DNA of 64,000 nucleotides from Minicystis rosea (GTDB lineage: Bacteria > Myxococcota_A > Polyangia > Polyangiales > Polyangiaceae). A model generated the notes under the pieces. That model had not been told where the DNA came from. It saw nothing but the letters and a program-made list of their open reading frames with translations, and ran no database searches. Numbering within the stretch: position 1 is the stretch's first letter; every line of letters starts with the position of its first letter. Shown piece by piece: positions 33,977 to 43,351 of this stretch. The stretch lies in contig CP016211.1 of assembly GCA_001931535.1 (NCBI GenBank), positions 10,462,377 through 10,526,376 of the forward strand, read 5' to 3'. A program made the translations under genes and the position numbers.

Positions 33977-36007
33977 TCATGCGCGCTCGGCGAGGACGAT
34001 GATGCGCGGCGACTCCGAGCCGAAGAAGACGCCCGGGTGCGCGGGGTGGCCGGTGACCTCGACCACCTTGAAGCCCGTCTCGTGCAGCATCTTGCCGAGC
34101 TCGTGGAGGCCGTAGAGGCGAATGCCGTACTCGCACTCGCGGGCGCGGCCGTCCTCGAACATCACGGTGCGCTTCACGCGCAGGCGGCTCGAGAAGAAGT
34201 CGACGTGCATCTCATCCATGCACACGCAGCCGTCGCCCTCGAACCACACGAGGCTCGGCTGGCGCGGACAGACGTAGTCGCGGTTGGCCACGTCGAGGAG
34301 ACAGAGGCCACCCTGACGGAGACCGCGACGGATGCGCGAGAGGACGTTGAGGTTCTTCTCGTCGTCGAAGTAGCCGAAGCTCGTGTTCCAACAGTAGATG
34401 CCGTCGAAGGCCTCTTCGAAGGCCATTTCGCGCATGTCGCCGTGGAGGAAGTTGATCTTCTGCCCGCGATCGAGCGCCTCGTCCTGCGCCTGCGCGAGCA
34501 TGGCGAGCGAGAGATCGTAGCCGACGACGTTGTACCCGCGGCCCGCGAGCTCGACCGCGTGCGCGCCGGCGCCGCAGGCGAGATCGAGCATCACCGCGCC
34601 CTTCTCCAGGCCGAGGCGATCTTCGATGAAGTCGCACTCCTTGCGGATGATGCGAGGCTCGGTCTTCTCCATCGTGCGGAGGTAGTCGTCGCTGAAGACC
34701 TCCTCCCACCAGGGCTTTTGGCGCTTGCGGTTGCCGAGATCGACGGTCTGCGCGAGCGGCGGGCCCGACGGAGGCGGAGCCTGCGGCGCAGAGACGGGCG
34801 CCGAGACCGGCCCACCCTCGGCGCGCTTGGGCGGCGGAGGCGGCGGCTTCTTCGGCGCGGGCGCCTCGACGACGTCGATGGCGATCTCGTCGGTGTCGTG
34901 GGTCGAGACGCGATCGGCGAGGATCTCGTCGTCCGGGATCGACTCGATCTCCTCGGCGTGCGCGGCGGCAGGAGCGTGCGCCTCGTCGTCCTCCTCGATG
35001 GCCTCGACCTCTTCGACGGCGGGCGGCTTCGCGCGCGGCACCGGCGGCGGCGTGGACACCGGCGGCACCGATGCAGACACGGCGGGCGGCGGCGTGGAGA
35101 TGACGGAGGGCGCGGAGATCGCGGGCGCCGAGACGGCTTCGGGCTCGGGAGACGCAGCGAGCGGGGGCTGCGCGTCGTGACGAGGAGGCGCCTCGTCCCA
35201 GCCTGCGTCGTCGACCGCGGGCGACGGGAGCGGCTCCGGCGGCACCGACGAGCCGATGCTGATGATGCGCATCGGCCGAATGACCTCGAAGACCTCGCTC
35301 TCCGCGGGCGGCGGCGAGAGGCGCGCCGGCTCTTCGACGGGGCGAGCTTCTTCCACCGGCTTGTTCGGGCGCGGGACACCGGAGCGCGGCGTCAACGTCG
35401 GCACCGGCGGCGACGGCGGAATCACCATGAGCGGCGGCCGATCGGAGGTCGCCGTCTTCTCGAACGCTGCCACCGCCGGCGCAGGCGTGGACACCGGCGT
35501 CGATGCAGCAGGCGGCACGGACACCGGCGGAGCAGACACGGGCGGCGCAGACACCGGCGACGCGACCGATGGAGCGGACACCGGCGGCACCGACTCGGGC
35601 GGCGCGGACGAGCGCTCGGCAGCCGGTGACACGGCTTTGTGGGGGACGGCGTCGTCCGGGATCTTCACCGTGCGACGCGAACGGCGACGCGTAGGGCCCG
35701 TGCCCTCGCTGCTGGAGGGACCGTCCGACGAGGAGGGGCGGCGATCGGGGAGCGCCGCTTCATCGGCGGCAGCGAGCGCTGCCTCGATTTCGGGGAGCTT
35801 CGGCAGCGGCCCCCCTTCACTGATGGATGCGACCGGCGGCTCCGATGTGCCCGAGAGCGTGGACTTGCGGGTCGCGGGACGCGGCACGGTGCGCGCGGGA
35901 CGCGGCCCGTCTTCCGCCGGCTTGGGCGCCGCGATGACGTCGGCCCCGGGCATCTCGTTCGGAACGGGGGCCTCGGGGACGGCGCCCTCCAGCGGTTCGC
36001 CGCTCAT
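33977..36007 (-). CDS. SAM methyltransferase with long Pro-rich N-terminal region
   Basis: A 676-residue protein. Residues ~1-425 are low-complexity and acidic/Pro/Ser/Ala-rich, with repeats such as VSAPPVSAPPVSVPP, and probably disordered. Residues ~430-676 form a class I methyltransferase: motif I VMLDLACGAGAHAVEL, motif II NVVGYDLS, GDMREMAFE, and FDGIYCWNTSFGYFDD. ATG 36007 overlaps the psd stop (ATGA); longer in-frame extension is antisense of psd's N-terminus and not real. Because psd makes phosphatidylethanolamine, PE or another lipid as substrate is possible, but not shown. Confidence 0.8.
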   Translation of the reverse strand: MSGEPLEGAVPEAPVPNEMPGADVIAAPKPAEDGPRPARTVPRPATRKSTLSGTSEPPVASISEGGPLPKLPEIEAALAAADEAALPDRRPSSSDGPSSSEGTGPTRRRSRRTVKIPDDAVPHKAVSPAAERSSAPPESVPPVSAPSVASPVSAPPVSAPPVSVPPAASTPVSTPAPAVAAFEKTATSDRPPLMVIPPSPPVPTLTPRSGVPRPNKPVEEARPVEEPARLSPPPAESEVFEVIRPMRIISIGSSVPPEPLPSPAVDDAGWDEAPPRHDAQPPLAASPEPEAVSAPAISAPSVISTPPPAVSASVPPVSTPPPVPRAKPPAVEEVEAIEEDDEAHAPAAAHAEEIESIPDDEILADRVSTHDTDEIAIDVVEAPAPKKPPPPPPKRAEGGPVSAPVSAPQAPPPSGPPLAQTVDLGNRKRQKPWWEEVFSDDYLRTMEKTEPRIIRKECDFIEDRLGLEKGAVMLDLACGAGAHAVELAGRGYNVVGYDLSLAMLAQAQDEALDRGQKINFLHGDMREMAFEEAFDGIYCWNTSFGYFDDEKNLNVLSRIRRGLRQGGLCLLDVANRDYVCPRQPSLVWFEGDGCVCMDEMHVDFFSSRLRVKRTVMFEDGRARECEYGIRLYGLHELGKMLHETGFKVVEVTGHPAHPGVFFGSESPRIIVLAERA

Positions 36008-36858
36008 TCTCCGCTCCCGTCGCCGAGCGGCTCGCCCATCAGGATGCGAGCGCCCTGGCCGTTGCGAGGCCGCCGCCATGGCGGCGAGGCCCCCTTCTCC
36101 GCGAACACCACGGCCGTAGAGCCGAGGTGGAACATGCCGATCTCGTCCCCGCGCTCCACCGGAAGCGCCGGATCGATCACGTGGTTGCCGAGCGGCACGT
36201 CGCGCACGTCGATGGCGCTCACCGTGATGCGACCGACGATCATCGCGCCCACCATCACCACCGTGACCCGCCCGTGCGCCTCGGTGTCGATGACGATCGC
36301 GACGCGCCGGTTGATGGAGAACAACGAAGGCACGTGGCGCTCGCCGATGGAGTTCACCGGGAAGAGATCGCCGGGGAGCGATCGGATCATCGTGACCTTC
36401 CCGGCGACGGGCGCGTGCACGCGGTGGTAGTCGCGCGGGGAGAGGTAGACGATGGCGAACTGGCCGCCCTCGTAGCGAGCGACCTCGGCCTGGTCGCCGA
36501 CGAGGTCGGCCACCGCATAGTCGCGGCCCTTGATCTTGAGCTTGCCGCCGGCGTGAACCGGACCGGCGTCCTCGAGGCGACCGTCCGCTGGGCTGACGAA
36601 GGCCGCAGCGTCGGCGCCGAGCGGGCGGGCGCCCTCGCGCAGTGGGCGCGTGAAGAAGGCGTCGAAGCTCGCGAACGAGCCGTCGGGCGGCACCGTGTCG
36701 GCGAGGTTCACGTCGTAAGCACGCACGTAAAGGCCCACCACGGCGTCGGCGACGGCAGGGGGGAGCCGAGCATCGGCCAATTGGCCCATGATCTTGGTGA
36801 TACGTGCGCGCGGGAGAACGCGGAGGATCTGAGCGGCGGCGTACGTCGCAACGGTCAT
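36004..36858 (-). CDS. psd: phosphatidylserine decarboxylase
   Basis: A 284-residue pyruvoyl enzyme producing phosphatidylethanolamine from phosphatidylserine at the inner membrane. The self-cleavage motif LGST is at 245-248 (Ser247 becomes the pyruvoyl group), with Asp92 (SPADGRLED) and His148 (DYHRVHAP) completing the autoproteolysis triad. Length matches the type I bacterial enzyme; the tail (RRPRNGQGARILMGEPLG) follows LGST by about 37 residues. It begins the psd - methyltransferase - alkylglycerone-phosphate-synthase-like operon. Confidence 0.93.
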   Translation of the reverse strand: MTVATYAAAQILRVLPRARITKIMGQLADARLPPAVADAVVGLYVRAYDVNLADTVPPDGSFASFDAFFTRPLREGARPLGADAAAFVSPADGRLEDAGPVHAGGKLKIKGRDYAVADLVGDQAEVARYEGGQFAIVYLSPRDYHRVHAPVAGKVTMIRSLPGDLFPVNSIGERHVPSLFSINRRVAIVIDTEAHGRVTVVMVGAMIVGRITVSAIDVRDVPLGNHVIDPALPVERGDEIGMFHLGSTAVVFAEKGASPPWRRPRNGQGARILMGEPLGDGSGE

Positions 36859-37179
36859 CGAGTGAACCCCACGGAATCGGCCCGAATGCTAGGCCCCGGT
36901 CCCGACTGCGGTCAACGTCGCGCGACGGAGGGATCGGGCTTTTTGTCCATCCGCATCGCGTGCAGATCCTTTCGCATCGGGCTCGACGGGGTGAGGCCGG
37001 ACCCATTCGCCCGGTCGCTCTGCTTTGGATCGCCGATCTTAGCGTGAGCGATCGATTCCGGATCGGATCATTCGCGATGGCCCGTCATTTTGCGGGGAAT
37101 AGGGGCCGGCATACCCCTCGCAAAGGTCCCCGTCACGGCGGCGCGGAGGATGGACCGCGCAGTCCAAGGAGGCAGGGAC
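36859..37179. other. divergent promoter region, psd / MBL hydrolase
   Basis: 321 bases without a gene. It must hold promoters in both directions. The strong ribosome-binding site AAGGAGG of the right-hand gene is at 37166-37172. I see no clear inverted repeat. Confidence 0.45.
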
Positions 37180-38028
37180 ATGCGAATCACGTTCTGGGGT
37201 GTCCGCGGCAGCATCGCTTCTCCGGGGCCGGACACCGCAGGGGTCGGGGGCAATACGAGCTGCGTCGAGGTGCAATGTGGTGCGACACGGCTCATCCTCG
37301 ACGCAGGCACCGGGGTGCGGCGGCTGGGCGACAAGCTGCTCGGCGAAGGCCCCCTGGATGCGACGGTGCTCCTCTCGCACGTGCACTGGGATCACATCCA
37401 AGGCCTGCCGTTCTTCGTTCCGGCCTACCTGCCCTCGACGAAGCTCCAGATCGTGGGCAGCGGCGGCGGCGTCTCCAGCTTGAAGGAGGTGCTCGCCACG
37501 CAGATGACGGCGCCCGTGTTCCCCGTGCGCCTCGACGAGCTGGGCGCTCAACTGACCATGCGCGAGGTGCGGAGCGGAGAGACGTTCTGGATCGGCGACG
37601 CCCGCGTGCGCGCCGCGAAGCTGAACCACCCGGGCGGCGTGCTCGCTTACCGCATCGACTACGACGGGCACAGCGTGGTGTACGCGACCGACACCGAGCA
37701 CTACGCGTGCGTCGATCCGACGTTGCGCGCGCTGGCCGAGGGCGCCGACGTCCTCATCTACGACTCGCAGTACACGCCCGAGGAGTACCGCGGCGACGGC
37801 GGGCGATCGAAGGTGGGCTGGGGACACTCGACGTACGTGGCGGGTGCCGAGCTGGCCCGCGCCGCGGGCGTGGGGAAGTACGTCTTGTTTCACCACGATC
37901 CGCAGCGCAACGACGCGGGCGTGGTGGAGGTGGAGCGGCGGGCGCGCGAGCTGTTCGCGTCGTCGGTGGCGGCCCGCGAGGGGATGGAGATCGGCCTCTC
38001 GCCGCGGGTGCGGGCGGAGGCGGCTTGA
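37180..38028 (+). CDS. MBL-fold metallo-hydrolase
   Basis: A 282-residue metallo-beta-lactamase-fold protein, with MRITFWGVRGSIASPGPDT at the N-terminus and the metal motif SHVHWDHIQG (His67, His69, Asp71, His72), then ATDTEHY and HSTYV and a final FHHDP, matching the group near phosphodiesterase/PqsE-like and PhnP-like hydrolases. AAGGAGG seven bases before ATG 37180 fixes the start; an earlier in-frame ATG lacks one. The substrate is unknown; cyclic nucleotides or phosphodiesters are possible. It precedes the sigma-54 activator gene by 15 bases, so probably one operon. Confidence 0.85.
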   Translation: MRITFWGVRGSIASPGPDTAGVGGNTSCVEVQCGATRLILDAGTGVRRLGDKLLGEGPLDATVLLSHVHWDHIQGLPFFVPAYLPSTKLQIVGSGGGVSSLKEVLATQMTAPVFPVRLDELGAQLTMREVRSGETFWIGDARVRAAKLNHPGGVLAYRIDYDGHSVVYATDTEHYACVDPTLRALAEGADVLIYDSQYTPEEYRGDGGRSKVGWGHSTYVAGAELARAAGVGKYVLFHHDPQRNDAGVVEVERRARELFASSVAAREGMEIGLSPRVRAEAA

Positions 38029-38043
38029 TCCGGAGGTGACGAG

Positions 38044-39680
<1,637 letters not shown>

Positions 39681-39687
<7 letters not shown>

Positions 39688-39715
39688 GCGACCGCACGGA
39701 GGTCGTGCTCACCCG
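39681..39715. terminator. bidirectional terminator covering two stop codons
   Basis: Stem GGTGAGC/GCTCACC with inner GACC/GGTC pairs lies between two convergent genes and contains the stop codon of each (TGA of the activator in the left arm, TCA of the lipoprotein in the right). Confidence 0.6.
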
Positions 39716-40134
39716 CCGTTCGGCCCGAGCTTCCGCTCCTCGAGCTTCACATCGAAGGTGCAGGGCTTGTTCAAGAGCACGCGGTGCGAGAGGCCGTGGC
39801 GCAGGACGCAGGTCGGGACCACGCCTTCGGCGGCCTTGCCCTCGGGAGAGCCGAGCTCGATCTTGCCGCCGGGGAGCAGCGTGGCCGCGAAGTGAGCCTT
39901 GCCGCCGGGCACTTGGGCGCAGGGCTCGACCAGCTTGTTGATGGCGTCGATGGCGGCCTTCGCGTTCATCTTGCGGCCGTCGGGGCAGGCGCTGATCACG
40001 GCGGAGGCGTTGATCATCGAGGTCACCGTGCGCGGCACATCGTCGGCGTCGGCGGCGGTCTTCGAGGTGCAAGCTGCGAAGAGGAGCCCACCCGCGCAGA
40101 GGATCGCAGTGAGGTGGGGCGCGCGGGCATTCAT
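39709..40134 (-). CDS. small lipoprotein
   Basis: A 141-residue lipoprotein: signal peptide with lipobox LLFAAC (Cys22), then a ~115-residue mature part with four cysteines (SACPDG, EPCAQV, PTCVLR, KPCTFD) likely in disulfides. No known family. It is convergent with the activator gene. Confidence 0.7.
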   Translation of the reverse strand: MNARAPHLTAILCAGGLLFAACTSKTAADADDVPRTVTSMINASAVISACPDGRKMNAKAAIDAINKLVEPCAQVPGGKAHFAATLLPGGKIELGSPEGKAAEGVVPTCVLRHGLSHRVLLNKPCTFDVKLEERKLGPNGG

Positions 40135-40209
40135 ACCGCCGAGGCTATCACGCGGGCGCGGCGCCTACCGCGATCGACGCAGATCGGTAGGCCGCCACGC
40201 AGCGCGTGT

Positions 40210-42837
40210 TCAGCGGAGGTGGGCGCGCCCCGCGGTCTCGAGAAGCATCGAGAGGACGAGCGGCTCACCGATGCCGGTGTTGTTGCCGGCATCGCCGCGC
40301 AATCGGGCGAGGCGATCGGCGTCGCGCAGGAAGAGCGGCTCGCCCAAGGTCTCCGCCGCCTGACGGAGGATGATCTCGCGCTCGGCGAGCAGCGCCAGGG
40401 CCCCCGCGCGATCGCCGTTGGCGATGCGCGACGCCGCGTCGGTGAGCGCCTCACCCGCCGCGAAGCCTTGAATCGTGCGCGCCACGGAGGCGTCGATGGT
40501 CGCGCCGCTCTGCGCGTCGCTGTCGGCGTAGCGCGCCTCGATCGGGATCTCCTCGGTCACGTTGCGCTTGCCGATGCGGTCTTTGTACTTGAGCTCCACG
40601 AGCGCAACGGAGCGCGCGTCGACGCCCGCGGGCAGGCCGAGCTTGAGGAGCAGCGCGTGGCTGTCGTCGCGCGCGAACGCGGGGAAGAAGAAGCGCATCC
40701 CGCCCTCGGCGTCGTCTTGCCGGTTCTGCGCGATCTTGTCGCGCTTCTGCGCTTGTCGATCCGCGGCCACCTCGGCCGTGCGCACCCGCGCCGCCTCGGC
40801 GTCGTTGAGGCGACGCGATCCGTAGACGCGCAGCAGGTTCACGTCCTTCTTCAAGCGGACGCGCACCTCGACGGCGGTGGCCACCGGATCGAGGCGCTTG
40901 TCGAGCTCGGTGGCGAGCGCGGGCGCGATCTGATCGGGGCTCTTCAAGTAGTAGTAGCCGCCCGCGCCGTCGCTCGCGATCGAGCTCATGAGCGCGCCGT
41001 CGTAGTCCGCGCCGAGGCCGAACGAGCTCGTCTGAATGCCGTGCTGGAAGGCATCGAGCGAGAGGCGCGAGAGGCGATCGCTCGCGGTGATGCCCTCGTT
41101 GGCGCGGCCGTCGGAGAGGAGCAGCACGACGCGCACCGCGTCCTCGGGGATGCTCGGGAGGCTCGCCTGCGCATAGCCGAGCGACAGGCCCGCGCCGATG
41201 TTGGTGCCGCCCTCCACGCCGATGTTGCCGATGATCTGCTTGATCTCGGCGCGACGCGCGCCGACCGGACCGTCGGGCACGCGCAGGGCGGCGTCGGTGG
41301 AGAAGGTGGTGAGCGAGAAATCATCGGTGGGCGCGAGCCGATCCACGAGCGCCGCCGCGGCCTCGCGGGCGCGCGTGATCGATTCGCCGCCCATCGATCC
41401 GCTCACGTCGAGCACGAGGTGCACCGACAGGTGCGGTCGCGATGCGGGCGCCACGTTGCTCGATCGCAGCGCGAGGCGCAGGTGCAGAGGACCTCCGCTC
41501 GGCGTGATCTTGCTGCGCTCCAGATCTACGCGCAGGCCGAGCGCCTTGCCGGAAGGCACGTCGACCGCGGGCGCATAGCGAGCGCCGACGTCGCTCACGA
41601 TCTCGCGCTCCCCCGCGGGGAGGATGCCGCGCGCGACCGCCGACTCGAAGGCCGCGAGATGACCACCGCCGGGCCGATACGTGGTGGCGAAGCGACCGTT
41701 GGAATCGATCGGTGCCTCCACCGGCGCCACGGGCACGACCGGCGCAGCTGGAGGCGGCGTGGTGCTCGGCGGGGACGCGCCGCCCGATGCGTGCATGCCG
41801 GCGAGCCGCCCGTGGCCCGAGCCGAAGCCATGCCCGAGGGTGCCGACGCCGCTGAGACCGAGCCCGCCGGCGCCGACCGCGTCGCCGATGCCACCAGGAT
41901 CGTTACCGAGGTTGTCGTCGCGGCCCCATGGCGCCGAGGGTGCGTTGGGGTCGCCACCTGCGCCCGCGTTGAGCATGCCGATCATCCCGAACTCGGCCGC
42001 ATCGCGGAGCGCGTGGTTTCGCGCGATGTGCGGATCGGGGCCCGCCACGCCGTAGCGGTGATCGCTCGACCGCGTGCGCGCGGAGCCCATCGATCCTTCT
42101 TCACCACGCGCGCGCGTCCCCGTACCGCCCTCTTTGCGATCGGCGGTGGCCTCTTCCTGAGGCTCCGGCGCACGCTCTTCCAGCTCTTTCTCGGCGGCGG
42201 CCTGAAGATACCGTTGGATGTTGTAGACCTGGTCCTCGGTGGGCTCGCCCATCGCCGAAGGGACGGGCCCGCGCACGTTGTAGAGCGACGCGAGGAGCCC
42301 GATCTGGAGCACCGCCGATCCGAGGATGAAGGGCACGTGCTTCCTCTCGAAGAACCATCGCTTCGCCGGCGCCGGCACGACGCTCGTGCACGAGACCTCG
42401 ATGGCGAGCTCGAACACCTCGATGCACGCCTTCGATCCCATCGGCAGCGCGACCTGCTTCGCGCCCGCGAGCGACGCGCACGCTTCGCCTTGCTCCGCCA
42501 TCTCACGCGCGCTGCGACGCACGCCCGCGATCTCGATCCAACCTTCCGCGCCCTCGGGGAGGACCAACCACGACGTTCCATCCGGCGCGGTGATCACCAC
42601 GGGGACGCGCGCATCACCGAGCCCCGGCACCGCGAGCTTGGCATAGCCCGACGTTCCCTCCGCGGGCGCGGCGCCGATGGCGGGCGCGGCGCCGATGGAG
42701 AACGAGCGCGGCGGGCTCTGATGCTCGACGTGGAGCGTGGACGCTCCCCATCGAATCAACACTTCCAGACAGGGCTTCGAGGCGCCGGCAGGCGCGGTGG
42801 TCGTCTCGGAGGGTGCCGGTTTCTGTCCGGATTTCAT
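40210..42837 (-). CDS. AgmX-like N-terminus fused to a VWA domain
   Basis: An 875-residue membrane protein. The N-terminus (residues ~20-150) has CLEVLIRWGASTLHVEHQSPPRSFSIG, like the FHA-related start of myxobacterial AgmX/PglI proteins; a transmembrane helix lies at ~185-205 (FILGSAVLQIGLLASLYNV), then a charged coiled part and a Gly-rich stretch (GLGLSGVGTLGHGFGSG) also typical of AgmX. Residues ~460-640 are a von Willebrand A domain with MIDAS LVLDVSGSMGGES, and a C-terminal region as in inter-alpha-inhibitor-like VWA proteins. Start ATG 42837; upstream in-frame codons give Arg-rich non-protein sequence. Role unknown, perhaps gliding or envelope assembly. Confidence 0.75.
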   Translation of the reverse strand: MKSGQKPAPSETTTAPAGASKPCLEVLIRWGASTLHVEHQSPPRSFSIGAAPAIGAAPAEGTSGYAKLAVPGLGDARVPVVITAPDGTSWLVLPEGAEGWIEIAGVRRSAREMAEQGEACASLAGAKQVALPMGSKACIEVFELAIEVSCTSVVPAPAKRWFFERKHVPFILGSAVLQIGLLASLYNVRGPVPSAMGEPTEDQVYNIQRYLQAAAEKELEERAPEPQEEATADRKEGGTGTRARGEEGSMGSARTRSSDHRYGVAGPDPHIARNHALRDAAEFGMIGMLNAGAGGDPNAPSAPWGRDDNLGNDPGGIGDAVGAGGLGLSGVGTLGHGFGSGHGRLAGMHASGGASPPSTTPPPAAPVVPVAPVEAPIDSNGRFATTYRPGGGHLAAFESAVARGILPAGEREIVSDVGARYAPAVDVPSGKALGLRVDLERSKITPSGGPLHLRLALRSSNVAPASRPHLSVHLVLDVSGSMGGESITRAREAAAALVDRLAPTDDFSLTTFSTDAALRVPDGPVGARRAEIKQIIGNIGVEGGTNIGAGLSLGYAQASLPSIPEDAVRVVLLLSDGRANEGITASDRLSRLSLDAFQHGIQTSSFGLGADYDGALMSSIASDGAGGYYYLKSPDQIAPALATELDKRLDPVATAVEVRVRLKKDVNLLRVYGSRRLNDAEAARVRTAEVAADRQAQKRDKIAQNRQDDAEGGMRFFFPAFARDDSHALLLKLGLPAGVDARSVALVELKYKDRIGKRNVTEEIPIEARYADSDAQSGATIDASVARTIQGFAAGEALTDAASRIANGDRAGALALLAEREIILRQAAETLGEPLFLRDADRLARLRGDAGNNTGIGEPLVLSMLLETAGRAHLR

Positions 42838-43351
42838 GAGGATCCGTCTCCGCCTTTCGCACGCACGAGGGCGCCTTCGCGCATCTCGCGCGCTCTGGTT
42901 GGGCACCGGCACGCGCGGCTCCTCAACGCAAAGGAGCGCGCGACCGCCGGTCGGCCGTGGGTCGAGGGGCACTGACAGCCGAGGTCGCGCCGCGTTCCCG
43001 AGAAGCCTCGGCCGAGACGCACGATGGTCACCCGACGCCCGGGTAGCGCTCGTGTCTCACGCACGGGCGCTACCCGGCGCCCGGGTAGCGGTCGTGTCTC
43101 ACGCACGGGCGCTACCCGGCGCCCGGGTAGCGGTCGTGTCTCACGCACGGACGTCACCCGGCGCTCGGGTAGCCTCCGTGCGTCACGCACGGGCGCTACC
43201 CGGCGCCCGGGTAGCGCTCGTGTCTCACGCACGAACGTCACCCGGCGCTCGGGTAGCCTCCGTGCGTCACGCACGGGTGGTTTTTCGTGCGTCCGGCGCC
43301 GCGCGCCTCACTCGGCAGCCGAGTGATCTGCGTGCGTCCTCCGCGACGCGG
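42838..43351. other. intergenic with hairpin-forming 42-bp array
   Basis: 514 bases between the histidine kinase stop and the AgmX/VWA start, both on the minus strand. It contains the six-unit array at 43029-43280 and a further hairpin at 43309-43325 (CACTCGG/CCGAGTG) close to the kinase stop. The remaining ~190 bases before the AgmX/VWA gene must carry its promoter. Confidence 0.55.
43029..43280. repeat. tandem repeat, 6 x 42 bp, hairpin-forming
   Basis: Units start at 43029, 43071, 43113, 43155, 43197 and 43239. Each has two stems: one across the unit boundary (arms GCGCTACCCGG / CCGGGTAGCGC) and a short one (CGTG/CACG, or CGTGCG/CGCACG). Units 4 and 6 are a variant with changes in both arms of the stems, and units 3-4 resemble 5-6, so there is an 84-bp higher-order period. 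It is not a CRISPR array: there are no unique spacers. Confidence 0.93.

Noticed and set aside
43029..43280. CRISPR array
   Set aside because: Units follow each other without unique spacers, and no cas gene is present.
43024..43326. A small frame translating the tandem array as 14-residue repeats
   Set aside because: The period is a multiple of three, so a repetitive peptide appears in any frame; the unit structure (hairpins) and lack of a start point to DNA/RNA function.
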